Part shown: positions 38,024-49,170 of the stretch, in pieces
How positions within the stretch are numbered: position 1 is the first letter of the stretch
How the letters are laid out: each line of letters opens with the position of its first letter
Assembly (NCBI GenBank): GCA_003232385.1
Contig: QIJE01000029.1
Span: 1 to 64,000 of the forward strand
DNA from: a bacterium
GTDB lineage: Bacteria > SZUA-79 > Acidulodesulfobacterales > Acidulodesulfobacteraceae
DNA length: 64,000 nucleotides
Direction: 5' to 3'
The notes under the pieces: generated by a model
The model's database searches: none
What the model saw: only the letters and a program-made list of their open reading frames with translations
Told to the model about the DNA's origin: nothing
Program-made: the position numbers and the translations under genes

Positions 38024-39646
38024 TCATAGTGTGGAATTCGGATGATTTTTGTTATATCTTACCTTCATTAAATTTACGGCCTTCGGAATATTTTCGGCTA
38101 TCCTTACGGCTCCCGCCCCAAAATCACCGTATTCTTCTTTAAGATTATCGGCAGAATAAACCATTAAAAAAGATGCCGCCTTCAATGCTTTATATATATT
38201 CATACCCTGACAAATAAAAGAACCTATAATGCCGCTTAACACGTCGCCGCTTCCGCCGCTTGCAAGTAGCGAACAGTGCGCGCACTGCACGGAAACGTTT
38301 TTACCGTTTTTATCAAATATAAACATGCTTGACCCTTTAAGAACTAAATATACCCCGAATTCTTCGGCAAAATTCCTCCCGATATTTAACGGGTCTTTTT
38401 CTATTGTTCTTCTGTTAATACCCGTTAAACGCTCCATTTCTTTAAAATGCGGCGTTAAAACAATATCGTTTTTATCAGAAATTTCCTTTAATATTTTCAT
38501 GTTTTCCGATAAAATATTTAAAGCGTCGGCGTCTAAAATAATAGGAACCCTTATATCACGAATAAGCCTGCTTAAAAATAGCTTCGTCCTTTCATTTAGT
38601 CCCATTCCGGGTCCGATAACGACTGCTGTCTTACCTTGAAGCATATTCTCTGAAATATCTGCAGCACTTTCTTCCACAAAAAACCCTTTATTATCGTCAA
38701 AAACAGGGTATGTCATTATTTCTGTCGTTTTTGCTTCCATAATATTGTTCATAGCCGGAACCGCTATGGAAACGAGACCTGCCCCACTCTTAAATCCGGC
38801 GTAGGAAGACATATATGCCGCGCCGGTTCTGCCGTAGCTCCCGGCTATCGAAAGTAAATGCCCGTAATCAAATTTTGTTCCGGTTTCCTTTCTTCCGGTA
38901 AAATACCCTATGGTCTCTTCCTCATCAATTACTTCTATCCCCGAACAATAATTATCTAACAACTTTTTAGGTTGATTTATATCGATTAGTGTTAATTTTT
39001 TACTCAATAAAAGCCTCTCCGACTCGTTAATGTAAAAACCGGCCTTTAACCCTCCTAATGTAAAAATTCTCTTTATATTACTTTTTATTCCGGAACCCAT
39101 AAAGCCTCCGGTATCGGCATTTAACCCGCTTGGAACGTCTATGCATAATATTTCAAACCCGATTTCTCTACTCTTTGCCTCGACTATTTCTATTACAGTT
39201 TTTAAAAAACCGGTTATTTCTCTGTTTATTCCTACTCCGAATATCGCATCGGATAAAATATCCGTTCCGTCTAAAATTTCAGATAAAACAGGCAGTTGTT
39301 TTTTTTTGGAAATTTCTATAACGTTAGAGTTTAAATTAAGCAAAATATTTAAGTTTTCTCCTGCAGCCCCTTTGTATAAATTTTTGTCCGCAAGGATTAT
39401 CGTCTTTACGCTAAACCCGGCATTAAAAAGATAGCGCGATAAAACAAAACCGTCACCGCCGTTATTTCCTTTTCCGCATATTACGGTAATATCGGATTTT
39501 AAGAGATAATCTTTGCCGTATAACTTTAAAATCTCCCTATAACATCCGCCTCCGGCATTTTCCATCAGTATGCTTTCGGAATATCCGAAAACAGAATAAC
39601 TCTCTTCGTCTATTTTTTTTAAATTTTCGGAAAAATATAATTTCAT
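38024..39646 (-). CDS. nnrDE: Bifunctional NAD(P)H-hydrate epimerase/dehydratase
   Basis: ITVICGKGNNGGDGFVLSRYL (epimerase); VVIGPGMGLNERTK, ILDADALNIL, LASGGSGDVLSGIIGSF (dehydratase). Confidence 0.95.
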   Translation of the reverse strand: MKLYFSENLKKIDEESYSVFGYSESILMENAGGGCYREILKLYGKDYLLKSDITVICGKGNNGGDGFVLSRYLFNAGFSVKTIILADKNLYKGAAGENLNILLNLNSNVIEISKKKQLPVLSEILDGTDILSDAIFGVGINREITGFLKTVIEIVEAKSREIGFEILCIDVPSGLNADTGGFMGSGIKSNIKRIFTLGGLKAGFYINESERLLLSKKLTLIDINQPKKLLDNYCSGIEVIDEEETIGYFTGRKETGTKFDYGHLLSIAGSYGRTGAAYMSSYAGFKSGAGLVSIAVPAMNNIMEAKTTEIMTYPVFDDNKGFFVEESAADISENMLQGKTAVVIGPGMGLNERTKLFLSRLIRDIRVPIILDADALNILSENMKILKEISDKNDIVLTPHFKEMERLTGINRRTIEKDPLNIGRNFAEEFGVYLVLKGSSMFIFDKNGKNVSVQCAHCSLLASGGSGDVLSGIIGSFICQGMNIYKALKAASFLMVYSADNLKEEYGDFGAGAVRIAENIPKAVNLMKVRYNKNHPNSTL

Positions 39647-40053
39647 TTTTTATTAAGGCTTTGAATTACAACAATAGCACAGGCAAAATCATTTTCATGG
39701 GTTATGCTAACTTTTATAGAAAACAGGGCTTTTTTAAATTTTTGGTTTATCACATATGCCGTATCTTCATCTATATTTATCAAAGGTTGTCCGCTTTCTT
39801 CATTCGATGTGGCTATCTTATTTAACGGCAGAGAAAAGATACCCGCCCCTATGGACTTTAGAAACGCTTCCTTAACCGCAAAATAACCCGCCGCTTTCTG
39901 CATGGCTTTTAGTTCGTTTCTGCATTTAATCTTTTCTATAACATTTCGTTCTTTTTCCGAGAAAACCCTGCTATAAAATCTTTCTCCGTGCGAATGCAGC
40001 GCCTTTTTTATTTTTCTTATAGAAACTAAATCTATGCCTATACCCTCTATCAT
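39643..40053 (-). CDS. acpS: Holo-[acyl-carrier-protein] synthase
   Basis: MIEGIGIDLVSIRKIKKAL, YFAVKEAFLKSIGAG, SITHENDFACAIVV. Confidence 0.95.
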   Translation of the reverse strand: MIEGIGIDLVSIRKIKKALHSHGERFYSRVFSEKERNVIEKIKCRNELKAMQKAAGYFAVKEAFLKSIGAGIFSLPLNKIATSNEESGQPLINIDEDTAYVINQKFKKALFSIKVSITHENDFACAIVVIQSLNKK

Positions 40054-40066
40054 TTTATACTTTTAA

Positions 40067-40795
40067 TTAGGCCTTTGCTAACTCTGCAGCCTTTATGATG
40101 CCGAGCATTTCTTTTACCGCAGATTCCAATCCGGTGAATATAGAACGGGATATTATGGAAAAACCTATATTAAATTCATAAAAACCGTCTATCATGACGA
40201 CGTCGTAAACATTTTCATAATTTAATCCATGTCCGGCATTAATTTTGAGTCCTATTTTTACGGCATGTCTTGCCGCCTCTTTTATCCTTTTTAATTCTAT
40301 TGCTTTATCTTTAATCCCGGTTTTACCGGCATAACTGCCCGTGTGTATCTCTATAAAGTCGAATTCGGCTTCGGCGGCGGCTTCTATCTGTTTTAAATCA
40401 GGCTCTATGAAAGCCGATGTTGTACAGTCGATAGATTTAAATTCCGAATTTATATCCTTAAATCGGCTTACGTTTGATATTGCATCCAATCCACCCTCCG
40501 TTGTGAGCTCCTTCCTTCTTTCCGGTACTATAGTTACGCTTCGAGGCATAATATCCATGGCAATTTTTACTATTCCCTCGTCGGCGGACATTTCAAGATT
40601 TAGTTTTTTCGTTAGATCGGATATAATCCTAACATCCTCGTCCTTTATGTGTCTTCTATCCTCTCTTAAATGGCAGGTTACATTAGACGCCCCGGCCTCT
40701 AAAACGACGAAAGCCGCATGAACCGGAGACGGAAATATTTCACCTCTCGCATTCCTCAAGGTTGCAACATGATCTATATTTACGCCTAATTCCAT
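40067..40795 (-). CDS. pdxJ: Pyridoxine 5'-phosphate synthase
   Basis: ELGVNIDHVATLRNARGEIFPSPVHAA, CHLREDRRHIKDEDV, IEIHTGSYA, INAGHGLNYENV. Confidence 0.97.
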   Translation of the reverse strand: MELGVNIDHVATLRNARGEIFPSPVHAAFVVLEAGASNVTCHLREDRRHIKDEDVRIISDLTKKLNLEMSADEGIVKIAMDIMPRSVTIVPERRKELTTEGGLDAISNVSRFKDINSEFKSIDCTTSAFIEPDLKQIEAAAEAEFDFIEIHTGSYAGKTGIKDKAIELKRIKEAARHAVKIGLKINAGHGLNYENVYDVVMIDGFYEFNIGFSIISRSIFTGLESAVKEMLGIIKAAELAKA

Positions 40796-40827
40796 AAACC
40801 GTTTCTCCGAATTCCTTAATATTATTA

Positions 40828-42189
40828 TTATATACCGTTATTATCAAAGTATTTTTCTATCTCTTCTTTAATTTCGTTACCTATTTCGTTAATTTCCCCA
40901 TCGTTTTTTCCCTCCACAAGAACCCTTAGATAATTCTGCGTTCCCGAATATCTTACAAAAATCCTACCCCTATTCTTTAACACTTCGTTAAAATGATCTA
41001 TTTTTTTTGAAACTTTTCCCATTTCGTCGATGTTTTTCCTGTAAGGCACCTCTACATTGAAAAGAGCTTGGGGATACGGTTCGATAATCTTTCTAAGTTC
41101 CGAAAGCGGCTTATCCGTTTTTACCATAATCGTAAGAAGTTTTAATGCCGATATTATACCGTCTCCGGTATTAGTATTGTCTAAAAATATAATATGCCCG
41201 GATTGCTCACCGCCGAGGTTATAATCATCTTTAATCATTTCTTCCATAATGTACCTATCGCCGACCTCGGTATAAATCGTTTTTATGTCATACTTTTTAA
41301 ATAAGAGTTCAAGGGCGATGTTTGACATAGGAGTGGTAACCACGCCGTTATTTTTTAGCTCTCCGGTTGATTTCATGTTTATAGCGCATATAGCGAGAAA
41401 CTCATCTCCTTGAAGTATCTTTCCGTTTTCATCGCTAAAAATTACTCGGTCTCCGTCGCCGTCAAAGGCCAAACCGACGTCTGCCCCGTTTTTCTTTACC
41501 GATGAGCTCAAATTGTCGGGATGCGTAGAACCGCAGTTATCGTTAATATTTATTCCGTCAGGGCTTGCGTTCTCTAAGATGACATCCGCGCCAAGTTCCG
41601 AAAAAACCTCCGGAGCTACTTTATAGTCGGCGCCGTTAGCACAGTCTACTACAATTTTTAAACCATTCAGGGTTAAATTTTTAGGAAAAGACAGCTTAGT
41701 GAAAATTACATATCTGCCTGACGCATCGTCTATTCTGTGAGCCTTGCCTATGTTACTCCCCGTTGGACCCGCATTGTCAAATTTATAATTAACAAATAAA
41801 TCCTCTATTTTTTTACATACTTCATCGTATAATTTAAATCCGTCACCGCTAAAAAACTTTATTCCGTTATCGTAAAAAGGATTATGTGAAGCAGATATTA
41901 CGACGCCGGCATCGGCTCTCATACTGGATGTTATAAAGGCAACCCCGGGTGTCGGCATCGGTCCGACTAAATAAACATCAGAACCCATAGCACATATCCC
42001 GGATGAAAGTGCCGTTTCAAGCATATAACCGGAAATTCTCGTATCCTTGCCTATTACTATTTTTAGTCTTTTTCCTCTCGATTTTAAAACTTGTACCAAG
42101 GCCATGCCCATCTTTAAGGCCACTTCAGAAGTCAAAGGATATCTATTTGCCTGCCCCCTTATACCGTCCGTTCCGAATAATTTTCTCAT
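40828..42189 (-). CDS. glmM: Phosphoglucosamine mutase (start revised from 42213)
   Basis: MRKLFGTDGIRGQAN, ISASHNPFYDNGIKFF, AFDGDGDRVIFSDE, VRYSGTQNYLRVLVEG. Confidence 0.96.
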   Translation of the reverse strand: MRKLFGTDGIRGQANRYPLTSEVALKMGMALVQVLKSRGKRLKIVIGKDTRISGYMLETALSSGICAMGSDVYLVGPMPTPGVAFITSSMRADAGVVISASHNPFYDNGIKFFSGDGFKLYDEVCKKIEDLFVNYKFDNAGPTGSNIGKAHRIDDASGRYVIFTKLSFPKNLTLNGLKIVVDCANGADYKVAPEVFSELGADVILENASPDGININDNCGSTHPDNLSSSVKKNGADVGLAFDGDGDRVIFSDENGKILQGDEFLAICAINMKSTGELKNNGVVTTPMSNIALELLFKKYDIKTIYTEVGDRYIMEEMIKDDYNLGGEQSGHIIFLDNTNTGDGIISALKLLTIMVKTDKPLSELRKIIEPYPQALFNVEVPYRKNIDEMGKVSKKIDHFNEVLKNRGRIFVRYSGTQNYLRVLVEGKNDGEINEIGNEIKEEIEKYFDNNGI

Positions 42190-42225
42190 ATCTATCCTGT
42201 CTCCTTTTTTCAAAGCGTATCTATT

Positions 42226-42876
42226 TTACTTTGAAATGGTAATATTCACACTGACCTTTTTATTATACATAATTTTTACTAATTTTGTAGGTTTTCTTAG
42301 GGAAACCGCCAATGATTTATTTTTATAGACGTTTCTTAAATCTATGTTTACAGTCTTAACGGTCGACATATGCCCGACAATATCTTTCGGTCCCCTAACC
42401 GGAATATATTGCGGAAAAACGTTTATATTTTTTAAATAATATCCTGCCGGCAGTCTCCCGACGGTTACCGGCAGGATTTTTATATACTTTGTTATAACCT
42501 TGCTAATTATTACCGGAATAATACTAGGACGGATGCTTATAATCTTTATGTCGGCGGGAAGGTTCAAATAAGACCTGTTTAAGATTATCGTGTTTTTTCT
42601 GGTAAGAAGATAATTTTCGTTTATCGTAAAAAAGATTTTTTTATTGAGCCTCATTAGCGCTATTCTTGAACCGCGCAGTTTTACATGGATTTCCCCGGGA
42701 AGATTATTACTTACGGCGTAACCGTTCGGAAGAGATTTAATTATGAGTCCCGCCGTATAAACAATATCCTGCTTAGTTCCGCCTACGACATATCCCCATA
42801 CGATAATCGCAAAAATTAGAGAAAATAGTTTTAGCCAGAAATTCTTTTTTATTAAATTTTCTATATTTCTATTCAT
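42226..42876 (-). CDS. cdaR: YbbR/CdaR domain protein
   Basis: NFWLKLFSLIFAIIVWGYV TM anchor plus YbbR repeats; lies between cdaA and glmM. Confidence 0.85.
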   Translation of the reverse strand: MNRNIENLIKKNFWLKLFSLIFAIIVWGYVVGGTKQDIVYTAGLIIKSLPNGYAVSNNLPGEIHVKLRGSRIALMRLNKKIFFTINENYLLTRKNTIILNRSYLNLPADIKIISIRPSIIPVIISKVITKYIKILPVTVGRLPAGYYLKNINVFPQYIPVRGPKDIVGHMSTVKTVNIDLRNVYKNKSLAVSLRKPTKLVKIMYNKKVSVNITISK

Positions 42877-42918
42877 ATACCGTACCGTTAATATTTTTAA
42901 TTTATATTTTCGTTGATT

Positions 42919-43755
42919 TTAATCCTGTTTCTTTTGGGATTCTTCGGATTTTCCAAATAAAAGCTCGTAAATCGTTTTTATTAAAGGCTGTTCTTGTTCG
43001 TAATGGTAACTTAAATTTTTCAAAAGCTGATTTCTTAAGTCTTCCAAGCTTTCTATTTTTAGTATTTTTTTAGGGCGTATTATTTTAACCATGCCTGTTT
43101 CTTCGGAAACAACAATGGAAAACGCATCGGTAAGTTCGGAAAGTCCGATCGCCGCCCTGTGCCTTGTACCTAATCTTTTACTTATATTATCTTCCGTAGA
43201 AAGAGGCAGATAACAGGAAGCCGCGGCTATTCTGCCCTTCCGAATGATAACAGCGCCGTCGTGAAGCGGAGACGGCTGAGTAAATATACTTACGAGAAGT
43301 TCTTTGGAGATAATAGAATCAAGCTTTATACCTATTTTTAAATAGTCGCCTAAAAACATATCTCTTTCGAAAACTATAATTGCACCTATTTTCTTTGATA
43401 CTAATTCGAAAACCGCCTTTGACGTTTCTTCGACCAAACTTACCCTCTCCAATTTATTCTGAGCAACCGAGAAAGGATTTCTTCCGACACCTATAAGCGC
43501 CTTTCTTATTTCATTTCTGAAGAGTACAATTATTACTATTATTATAGAACTCAGAAAATTGCCAAAAATATACTCTGTTGCATAAAGCTTAAAAATAACG
43601 GAAAATAAAAATATGGCAAAAACTATTATAAGCCCGACAAGAACCTGAAACGATCCGGTTCCTTTTATGAGCGTTATTGTCCTGTAGATTATAAATGCTA
43701 CGATTATTATATCTAAAACATCTTGCCATCCGAAGTTTTGTAAGAGAGAAAGCAT
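42919..43755 (-). CDS. cdaA: Diadenylate cyclase (CdaA/DisA_N)
   Basis: PLHDGAVIIRKGRIAAASCYLPLS and LGTRHRAAIGLSELTDAFSIVVSEETG: DGA and RHR catalytic motifs. Confidence 0.95.
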   Translation of the reverse strand: MLSLLQNFGWQDVLDIIIVAFIIYRTITLIKGTGSFQVLVGLIIVFAIFLFSVIFKLYATEYIFGNFLSSIIIVIIVLFRNEIRKALIGVGRNPFSVAQNKLERVSLVEETSKAVFELVSKKIGAIIVFERDMFLGDYLKIGIKLDSIISKELLVSIFTQPSPLHDGAVIIRKGRIAAASCYLPLSTEDNISKRLGTRHRAAIGLSELTDAFSIVVSEETGMVKIIRPKKILKIESLEDLRNQLLKNLSYHYEQEQPLIKTIYELLFGKSEESQKKQD

Positions 43756-43776
43756 CTTGCTTTATACCATACTTTG

Positions 43777-44994
43777 TTACATTATTTTATCTAACAAGGC
43801 AAACGCCGATGCGGCTTGTCTCACGTCGTGAACCCTGATTATATCGATGCCTTTTAGTTTTAAGTATGAAAAAATCGCGATATTGCCGCTTAAAATGTTG
43901 TCTCGGTTTTTTCCGGTAATACGGTTGATAAAAGATTTCCTTGAAACGCCCGCCATAACGGGTAATCCTAAAGATTTAAAGGAGGTAATACCGGATAGCA
44001 AGTCATAATTGTCGTCTATGGATTTGGCAAAGCCGAAACCGGGATCGATTATGACATTATTATCCGTATCATAACCGCCGACCTTAAGATAATCTATCTT
44101 ATTTTTAAAATATAAAAGTATTTCATAAAATATATCATTGTAAGGCGCTAAATCCTCTTGCATATTTTCAGGAGATTTTTTCCTTGAATGCATCATAATG
44201 TATGGCACGTTAGCGGATATTACAATTTTTGCCATAGCTTCGGCATTGTAAGAAAGCCCGGATACGTCGTTTATTATATGCGCTCCGGCCTTTATAGCCT
44301 CTTTTGCCACCTCTGGTTTTCTCGTATCTATGGAAATAGGGATATTGAGCGTTTTAGATAAGTTTTCAATTACGGGGCATACTCTGTCTATCTCTATCTG
44401 CTCATCTATTTCTGATGCCGAGGGCCTTGTAGATTCTCCACCTATGTCTATGATGTCGGCGCCGTCCTTTTCTATTTCCATGCCTCTTTTTACCGCGGAA
44501 TCATAACTTAAATATTTGCCTCCATCGGAAAAAGAATCCGGCGTTATATTGAGAACGCCCATAATATAAGTTTTACCGTTAAAAGATATATCGCCCCTGG
44601 CGGTTCTCAATGTTTTAGTATTCACTTTTTCGTGAGACCCGTCGCATACTTTTAATATATTTTCAAGCTCGGCCGATAATTCTTTCAAGCCGAATCCCTG
44701 AGACTTTATCTTTTTTATGACAATTCTTAGTTGAACCGGTGTTCCGAATAAAATAGAGTCGGAACCGTCAATTTTTCCAGTAATGACATCTCTATGATTG
44801 GCAAGCTCCGCGCCTATGCTCAAGGCTTCCTGCTTAAGTATGTTGAGAGTAGTCGGGCTTATGTTTTTTAATTTAATAACGGCATACTTAAGCTTTTCTC
44901 CCATGATAATTTTTCCGATATTAGACACACCTACGTCATATAACGCTTTCAATGCAGCGCGGCTGTCGAAAATATCTACGAGATATGCTTGCAT
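43777..44994 (-). CDS. folP: Dihydropteroate synthase
   Basis: YIMGVLNITPDSFSDGGKY, DIIDIGGESTRPSA, IDPGFGFAKSIDDNYDLL. Confidence 0.95.
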   Translation of the reverse strand: MQAYLVDIFDSRAALKALYDVGVSNIGKIIMGEKLKYAVIKLKNISPTTLNILKQEALSIGAELANHRDVITGKIDGSDSILFGTPVQLRIVIKKIKSQGFGLKELSAELENILKVCDGSHEKVNTKTLRTARGDISFNGKTYIMGVLNITPDSFSDGGKYLSYDSAVKRGMEIEKDGADIIDIGGESTRPSASEIDEQIEIDRVCPVIENLSKTLNIPISIDTRKPEVAKEAIKAGAHIINDVSGLSYNAEAMAKIVISANVPYIMMHSRKKSPENMQEDLAPYNDIFYEILLYFKNKIDYLKVGGYDTDNNVIIDPGFGFAKSIDDNYDLLSGITSFKSLGLPVMAGVSRKSFINRITGKNRDNILSGNIAIFSYLKLKGIDIIRVHDVRQAASAFALLDKIM

Positions 44995-44996
44995 AG

Positions 44997-46847
44997 TTAA
45001 TCTTTAATGTTCGATCCTTCGTCCTCTTGCACGCCTTCGTTTAATTTATAATCCGGTTTGTGAGCAATAATAATTGCGTCTATTTCTTGTCCGTTCAAGG
45101 ATTCTTTTTCTATAAGTTTTAATGATAGGTCATTTAATATATCTATATTTTCCGTTAAAATCTTCCTTGCCGTTTCGTGGCTTTTAGACATAATTTCTCT
45201 CACCTCTTCGTCTATAGAGGCTGCAGTATATTCGGAATAGTCTTTATGTTGAGCAAATTCTCTGCCGAGAAAAATTTGCTCCTCTTTTTTTCCAAAAGTG
45301 ATGGGACCCAGCTTTTTACTCATGCCCCATTCGCATATCATTTTTCTGGCAATATCCGTAGCCCTTTCTATATCGTTGGATGCCCCGGTAGTCATCCGAT
45401 GAAACGTAATTTCCTCCGCAGTCCTGCCGCCGAGTAAAATTATTATTTCATTAAGCAAATACTCCTCATCATAATTATGCTTTTCATCTATCGGAAGTTG
45501 CTGCGTAAGCCCCATAGCCATTCCTCTTGGAATTATGGTAACCTTATGTATAGGATCGGAGTCGGGAATCATTTTGGCTACAAGCGTATGCCCTGACTCA
45601 TGATAGGCGGTTATTTTCTTCTCCTTGTCGCTTATCACCATGCTTCTCCTTTCCGTCCCCATCATAATCTTATCTTTTGCCTCTTCAAGGTCATTCATCA
45701 TAACGACGGATTTGTTTTTTCTTGCCGCTAAAAGAGCCGCTTCGTTCACCATATTTGCAAGATCGGCTCCGGAAAATCCCGGCGTTCCTCTAGCAATAAC
45801 TTTTAAATCAACGTTTTCATCCTTCGGAACGTTTTTAATGTGAACCTTTAATATTTCTTCTCTCCCCTTAATATCCGGTTTAGGAACGATAACCTGCCTA
45901 TCGAACCTGCCGGGCCTCAAAAGGGCAGGATCCAAAACATCGGGTCTGTTTGTCGCCGCAATTAAAATTACGCCTTCATTAGGCTCAAAACCGTCCATTT
46001 CTACAAGAAGCTGGTTTAACGTCTGCTCTCTTTCATCGTGTCCGCCTCCCAGACCGGCACCCCTGTGTCTTCCTACGGCATCTATTTCGTCTATGAATAT
46101 TATACACGGAGCACTCTTTTTTCCCTGAGCAAAAAGGTCTCTAACCCTCGAAGCACCAACGCCGACAAACATCTCTACAAAATCGGATCCGCTTATGCTG
46201 AAAAAAGGAACCCCTGCCTCCCCCGCTATGGCTCTTGCAAGGAGCGTTTTACCGGTTCCGGGAGCTCCGATTAGCAGAACGCCGTGAGGTATTCTGCCGC
46301 CTAACTTCGTAAATTTCTTAGGGTCCTTCAAAAAATCTACTATTTCTTCAAGTTCTTGTTTGGATTCTTCTATCCCGGCCACGTCCTTGAAGGTTATTTT
46401 ATTTGTTCCGTTGCTCAAAAGCTTGGCCTTAGATTTTCCGAAAGACATGGCTTTGCCGGCACCTCCCTGCATTTGTCTCCAGAAAAAATACCAGAATGCA
46501 AAAAGTATGACTATCATCGGGAGCCAATCGATCAAGAAACTAAAATACCATGGAGAACCCGGTTTAGGTTTTGCGTCTATCGCTACGTCATGTTTTTCAA
46601 GAAGTGGAATAAGTCCGGAATAAGTCGGCGCATAAGTTCTAAATTTTTTTCCGTTCTTAAGAACACCCTTTATGTTATGCGATTCTATGGTAATACTTTT
46701 AATGTTGCCGGCTTTTATCTTTTTTAAAAGAGAAGAAAAAATGATCTTTTGAGTTTTCGGCGGATGGTGGTTTAGCATCGTAAAGACAAAAATCATCAAA
46801 AAGATTATAAAAATCCATAGCAGCATGTTTTTAAGTCTTGCGTTCAA
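44997..46847 (-). CDS. ftsH: ATP-dependent zinc metalloprotease FtsH
   Basis: [62 protein letters not shown]. Confidence 0.98.
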   Translation of the reverse strand: MNARLKNMLLWIFIIFLMIFVFTMLNHHPPKTQKIIFSSLLKKIKAGNIKSITIESHNIKGVLKNGKKFRTYAPTYSGLIPLLEKHDVAIDAKPKPGSPWYFSFLIDWLPMIVILFAFWYFFWRQMQGGAGKAMSFGKSKAKLLSNGTNKITFKDVAGIEESKQELEEIVDFLKDPKKFTKLGGRIPHGVLLIGAPGTGKTLLARAIAGEAGVPFFSISGSDFVEMFVGVGASRVRDLFAQGKKSAPCIIFIDEIDAVGRHRGAGLGGGHDEREQTLNQLLVEMDGFEPNEGVILIAATNRPDVLDPALLRPGRFDRQVIVPKPDIKGREEILKVHIKNVPKDENVDLKVIARGTPGFSGADLANMVNEAALLAARKNKSVVMMNDLEEAKDKIMMGTERRSMVISDKEKKITAYHESGHTLVAKMIPDSDPIHKVTIIPRGMAMGLTQQLPIDEKHNYDEEYLLNEIIILLGGRTAEEITFHRMTTGASNDIERATDIARKMICEWGMSKKLGPITFGKKEEQIFLGREFAQHKDYSEYTAASIDEEVREIMSKSHETARKILTENIDILNDLSLKLIEKESLNGQEIDAIIIAHKPDYKLNEGVQEDEGSNIKD

Positions 46848-46951
46848 ATTAAATTGACCCCCTTATATTTTCGATATTGATTAATAAATTTTAGATATTA
46901 TTAAATATGGCATATTTATATATTTTTTTCAATAATTATTTACAAATTCCG

Positions 46952-48481
46952 TTATTTTATACCCATTACTCCGACGACATCGGTGGATTTCGTTATCTTT
47001 ATGCTATTGCTTAATGCATTAAGGCTTACCCATGCTATTTCGTCCCCGAAAATTACGATGGGAATAATCTTTCTTATTTTTAAAGGCACTTTTTTGTCGA
47101 TAAAATACTCTTTAACCTTTTTATGCCCCGCTATTATGCCTAAAGGAGCAAACCTATCCCCCTCCCTGAAGGGTCTTACGGTAACCGGAAAGATTATTTT
47201 GTCGTAATCGAAATATACGGCGTCCGACGACACAAAATCAAACCTTTTTTCTAAAATATTTAATTTCACCTTTTTTCCGGTTTTACCGTCTAATTTTTTT
47301 ATATAAAAGGTTTTTCCGATTTCGTCTATTTTTATCGTTCCGGGCGTTTCGTCCATTAAATAATTATAATTACAACTTGCTTTAGAGGCATCTTCATTTA
47401 ATTTCAATTCGAAATTAAATGATTTAAATGTTAAATTTCTACAGGATAAGGGCATATATTCTATGGCGATTCTATTATATTCTTTTCTAACGCATATAAA
47501 GGAATTGATAAAGAAATAGGTATTCGGTTTTTTACTCTTTATAAGTTTAAGAAAAACTTTAAAATTTGCATAGGAAACTATTATTTTCTTTGAGAAAATA
47601 TATAAATTGTTCTCGCAATATTTTTCATCTGTATTTAAAACAGCCGTCCTTAAAAACCTATACAAAACAGGCTCGTCCACCCCGGTGAGGGCATTTGTGT
47701 CAAAAGTAATCCTTTTTTGAAAGGTATCCGGCACTGCAATCTCTTTGAATAACTTAAATGCCGCCTTTCCGATAAAATCGTCGTCTTTTCTTAATATCTC
47801 GGAAGTATTACGGATAGTTTTTAAAAAAGAAACGTTACGTTCCTTTAATAAAGGGATAATTTCGAGCCTAACAAAATTTCTCAAAATTCTTTTATCGTAA
47901 TTTGTGCAATCCTCTCTGAATTTTATTGAATTCTTTTCGGCAAAGTCTAATATTTCCTGCTTTGTATGGTTTATAAAGGGTCTTATTATAATACCGGATA
48001 TTGCCGCAATGCCGGCCATCGCCCCGCTTCCGCTTCCGGTAATCAACCTTATAATAAAATTTTCGGCAAAATCGTCAAGATGATGCGCTACAGCAAGCTT
48101 TTTCGCCCCAAAATCAACCGCCGATTCCATTAAAAACCGATATCTTAAAATTCTTGCCGCCTCTTCTATATTTAATCTGTTGTTCTTTGCGTAAGACTTT
48201 ACATTTTCGCTTCCGCTATAGAACGGTATGGATAATTGCTTGCACAACCCTGCGACGAATGCTATATCTTTATCGGACGATGTCCTAATTTTATGGTCAA
48301 ATGAAGCACACGCAATATTTATGCCTAAGTAATGTCTTAATTCGTAAAGAGAGAATAATAAAACTGTGGAATCTACGCCGCCGCTAACCGCAGTCATAAC
48401 CCTGTCACCCCAAACCAAAAGGTTGGAATCCCTCACGGTCTTAACTAATTTTTTAAGAAAAAACGAGTTTAATGTATCCAC
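46952..48481 (-). CDS. tilS: tRNA(Ile)-lysidine synthase
   Basis: VMTAVSGGVDSTVLLFSL PP-loop, AHHLDDFAENFIIRL; C-terminal TilS domain. Confidence 0.93.
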   Translation of the reverse strand: MDTLNSFFLKKLVKTVRDSNLLVWGDRVMTAVSGGVDSTVLLFSLYELRHYLGINIACASFDHKIRTSSDKDIAFVAGLCKQLSIPFYSGSENVKSYAKNNRLNIEEAARILRYRFLMESAVDFGAKKLAVAHHLDDFAENFIIRLITGSGSGAMAGIAAISGIIIRPFINHTKQEILDFAEKNSIKFREDCTNYDKRILRNFVRLEIIPLLKERNVSFLKTIRNTSEILRKDDDFIGKAAFKLFKEIAVPDTFQKRITFDTNALTGVDEPVLYRFLRTAVLNTDEKYCENNLYIFSKKIIVSYANFKVFLKLIKSKKPNTYFFINSFICVRKEYNRIAIEYMPLSCRNLTFKSFNFELKLNEDASKASCNYNYLMDETPGTIKIDEIGKTFYIKKLDGKTGKKVKLNILEKRFDFVSSDAVYFDYDKIIFPVTVRPFREGDRFAPLGIIAGHKKVKEYFIDKKVPLKIRKIIPIVIFGDEIAWVSLNALSNSIKITKSTDVVGVMGIK

Positions 48482-49105
48482 CTATTTTTTAGAAATTAAA
48501 GTAAAAAATGAGGGATATAAGGGTAAAATATTTATATCGTTAAAACCTGATTCTTGTAATATACTTACGGCTTCTTCGGTAGACACCCTTTCCTGCAAGG
48601 GAGGCCCCATTATTGGATGCGCATCCTCTCTTTTCCAGTCTAAAAGAAAAAACGTCCCTTCGTTCTTCAGCACCCTTTTTATTTCCTGAAGATAAAGGTG
48701 TTTGTCTTCAATCTCGTGAAAAACGGCTGTCATTAAAAGAATATTGACTGAATTATCCCCTAAAGAGAGAAAAAGTTCCTCGCATTTAATGCATTTCACA
48801 TTAGAAATATCTTCATCTCTAATCTCTTTTTTAAGCTTTTTATTAAACATGCCTATCATTTTATCGCTTATATCTAAAGCAAAAAAAAGTACGTTTTTAT
48901 CGTCTATTTTTTTCAACCTCTTTATCAGCGGAATAGAAAAAAAACCGCTTCCACATCCCACATCGGCAACGGTAACGGTATCTTTTGTTTTTAAATAATC
49001 TGTTGCCGTTTCTTCTATTGCTTCAACAAGAAACTCCGGGGGAGTAAGTTTGCGTCTCTCTTCCGAATCTAATTTTTTATGATCTGCAGGATTGAATCTA
49101 TGCAT
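48482..49105 (-). CDS. Class I SAM-dependent methyltransferase
   Basis: VADVGCGSGFFSIPL motif I; EIKRVLKNEGTFFLLDW. Confidence 0.88.
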   Translation of the reverse strand: MHRFNPADHKKLDSEERRKLTPPEFLVEAIEETATDYLKTKDTVTVADVGCGSGFFSIPLIKRLKKIDDKNVLFFALDISDKMIGMFNKKLKKEIRDEDISNVKCIKCEELFLSLGDNSVNILLMTAVFHEIEDKHLYLQEIKRVLKNEGTFFLLDWKREDAHPIMGPPLQERVSTEEAVSILQESGFNDINILPLYPSFFTLISKK

Positions 49106-49170
49106 ATGCTTATATTACCCCCGTCGTATTTATGAATAAATTGCCTATTAATTTTTTATTTTCCTATATC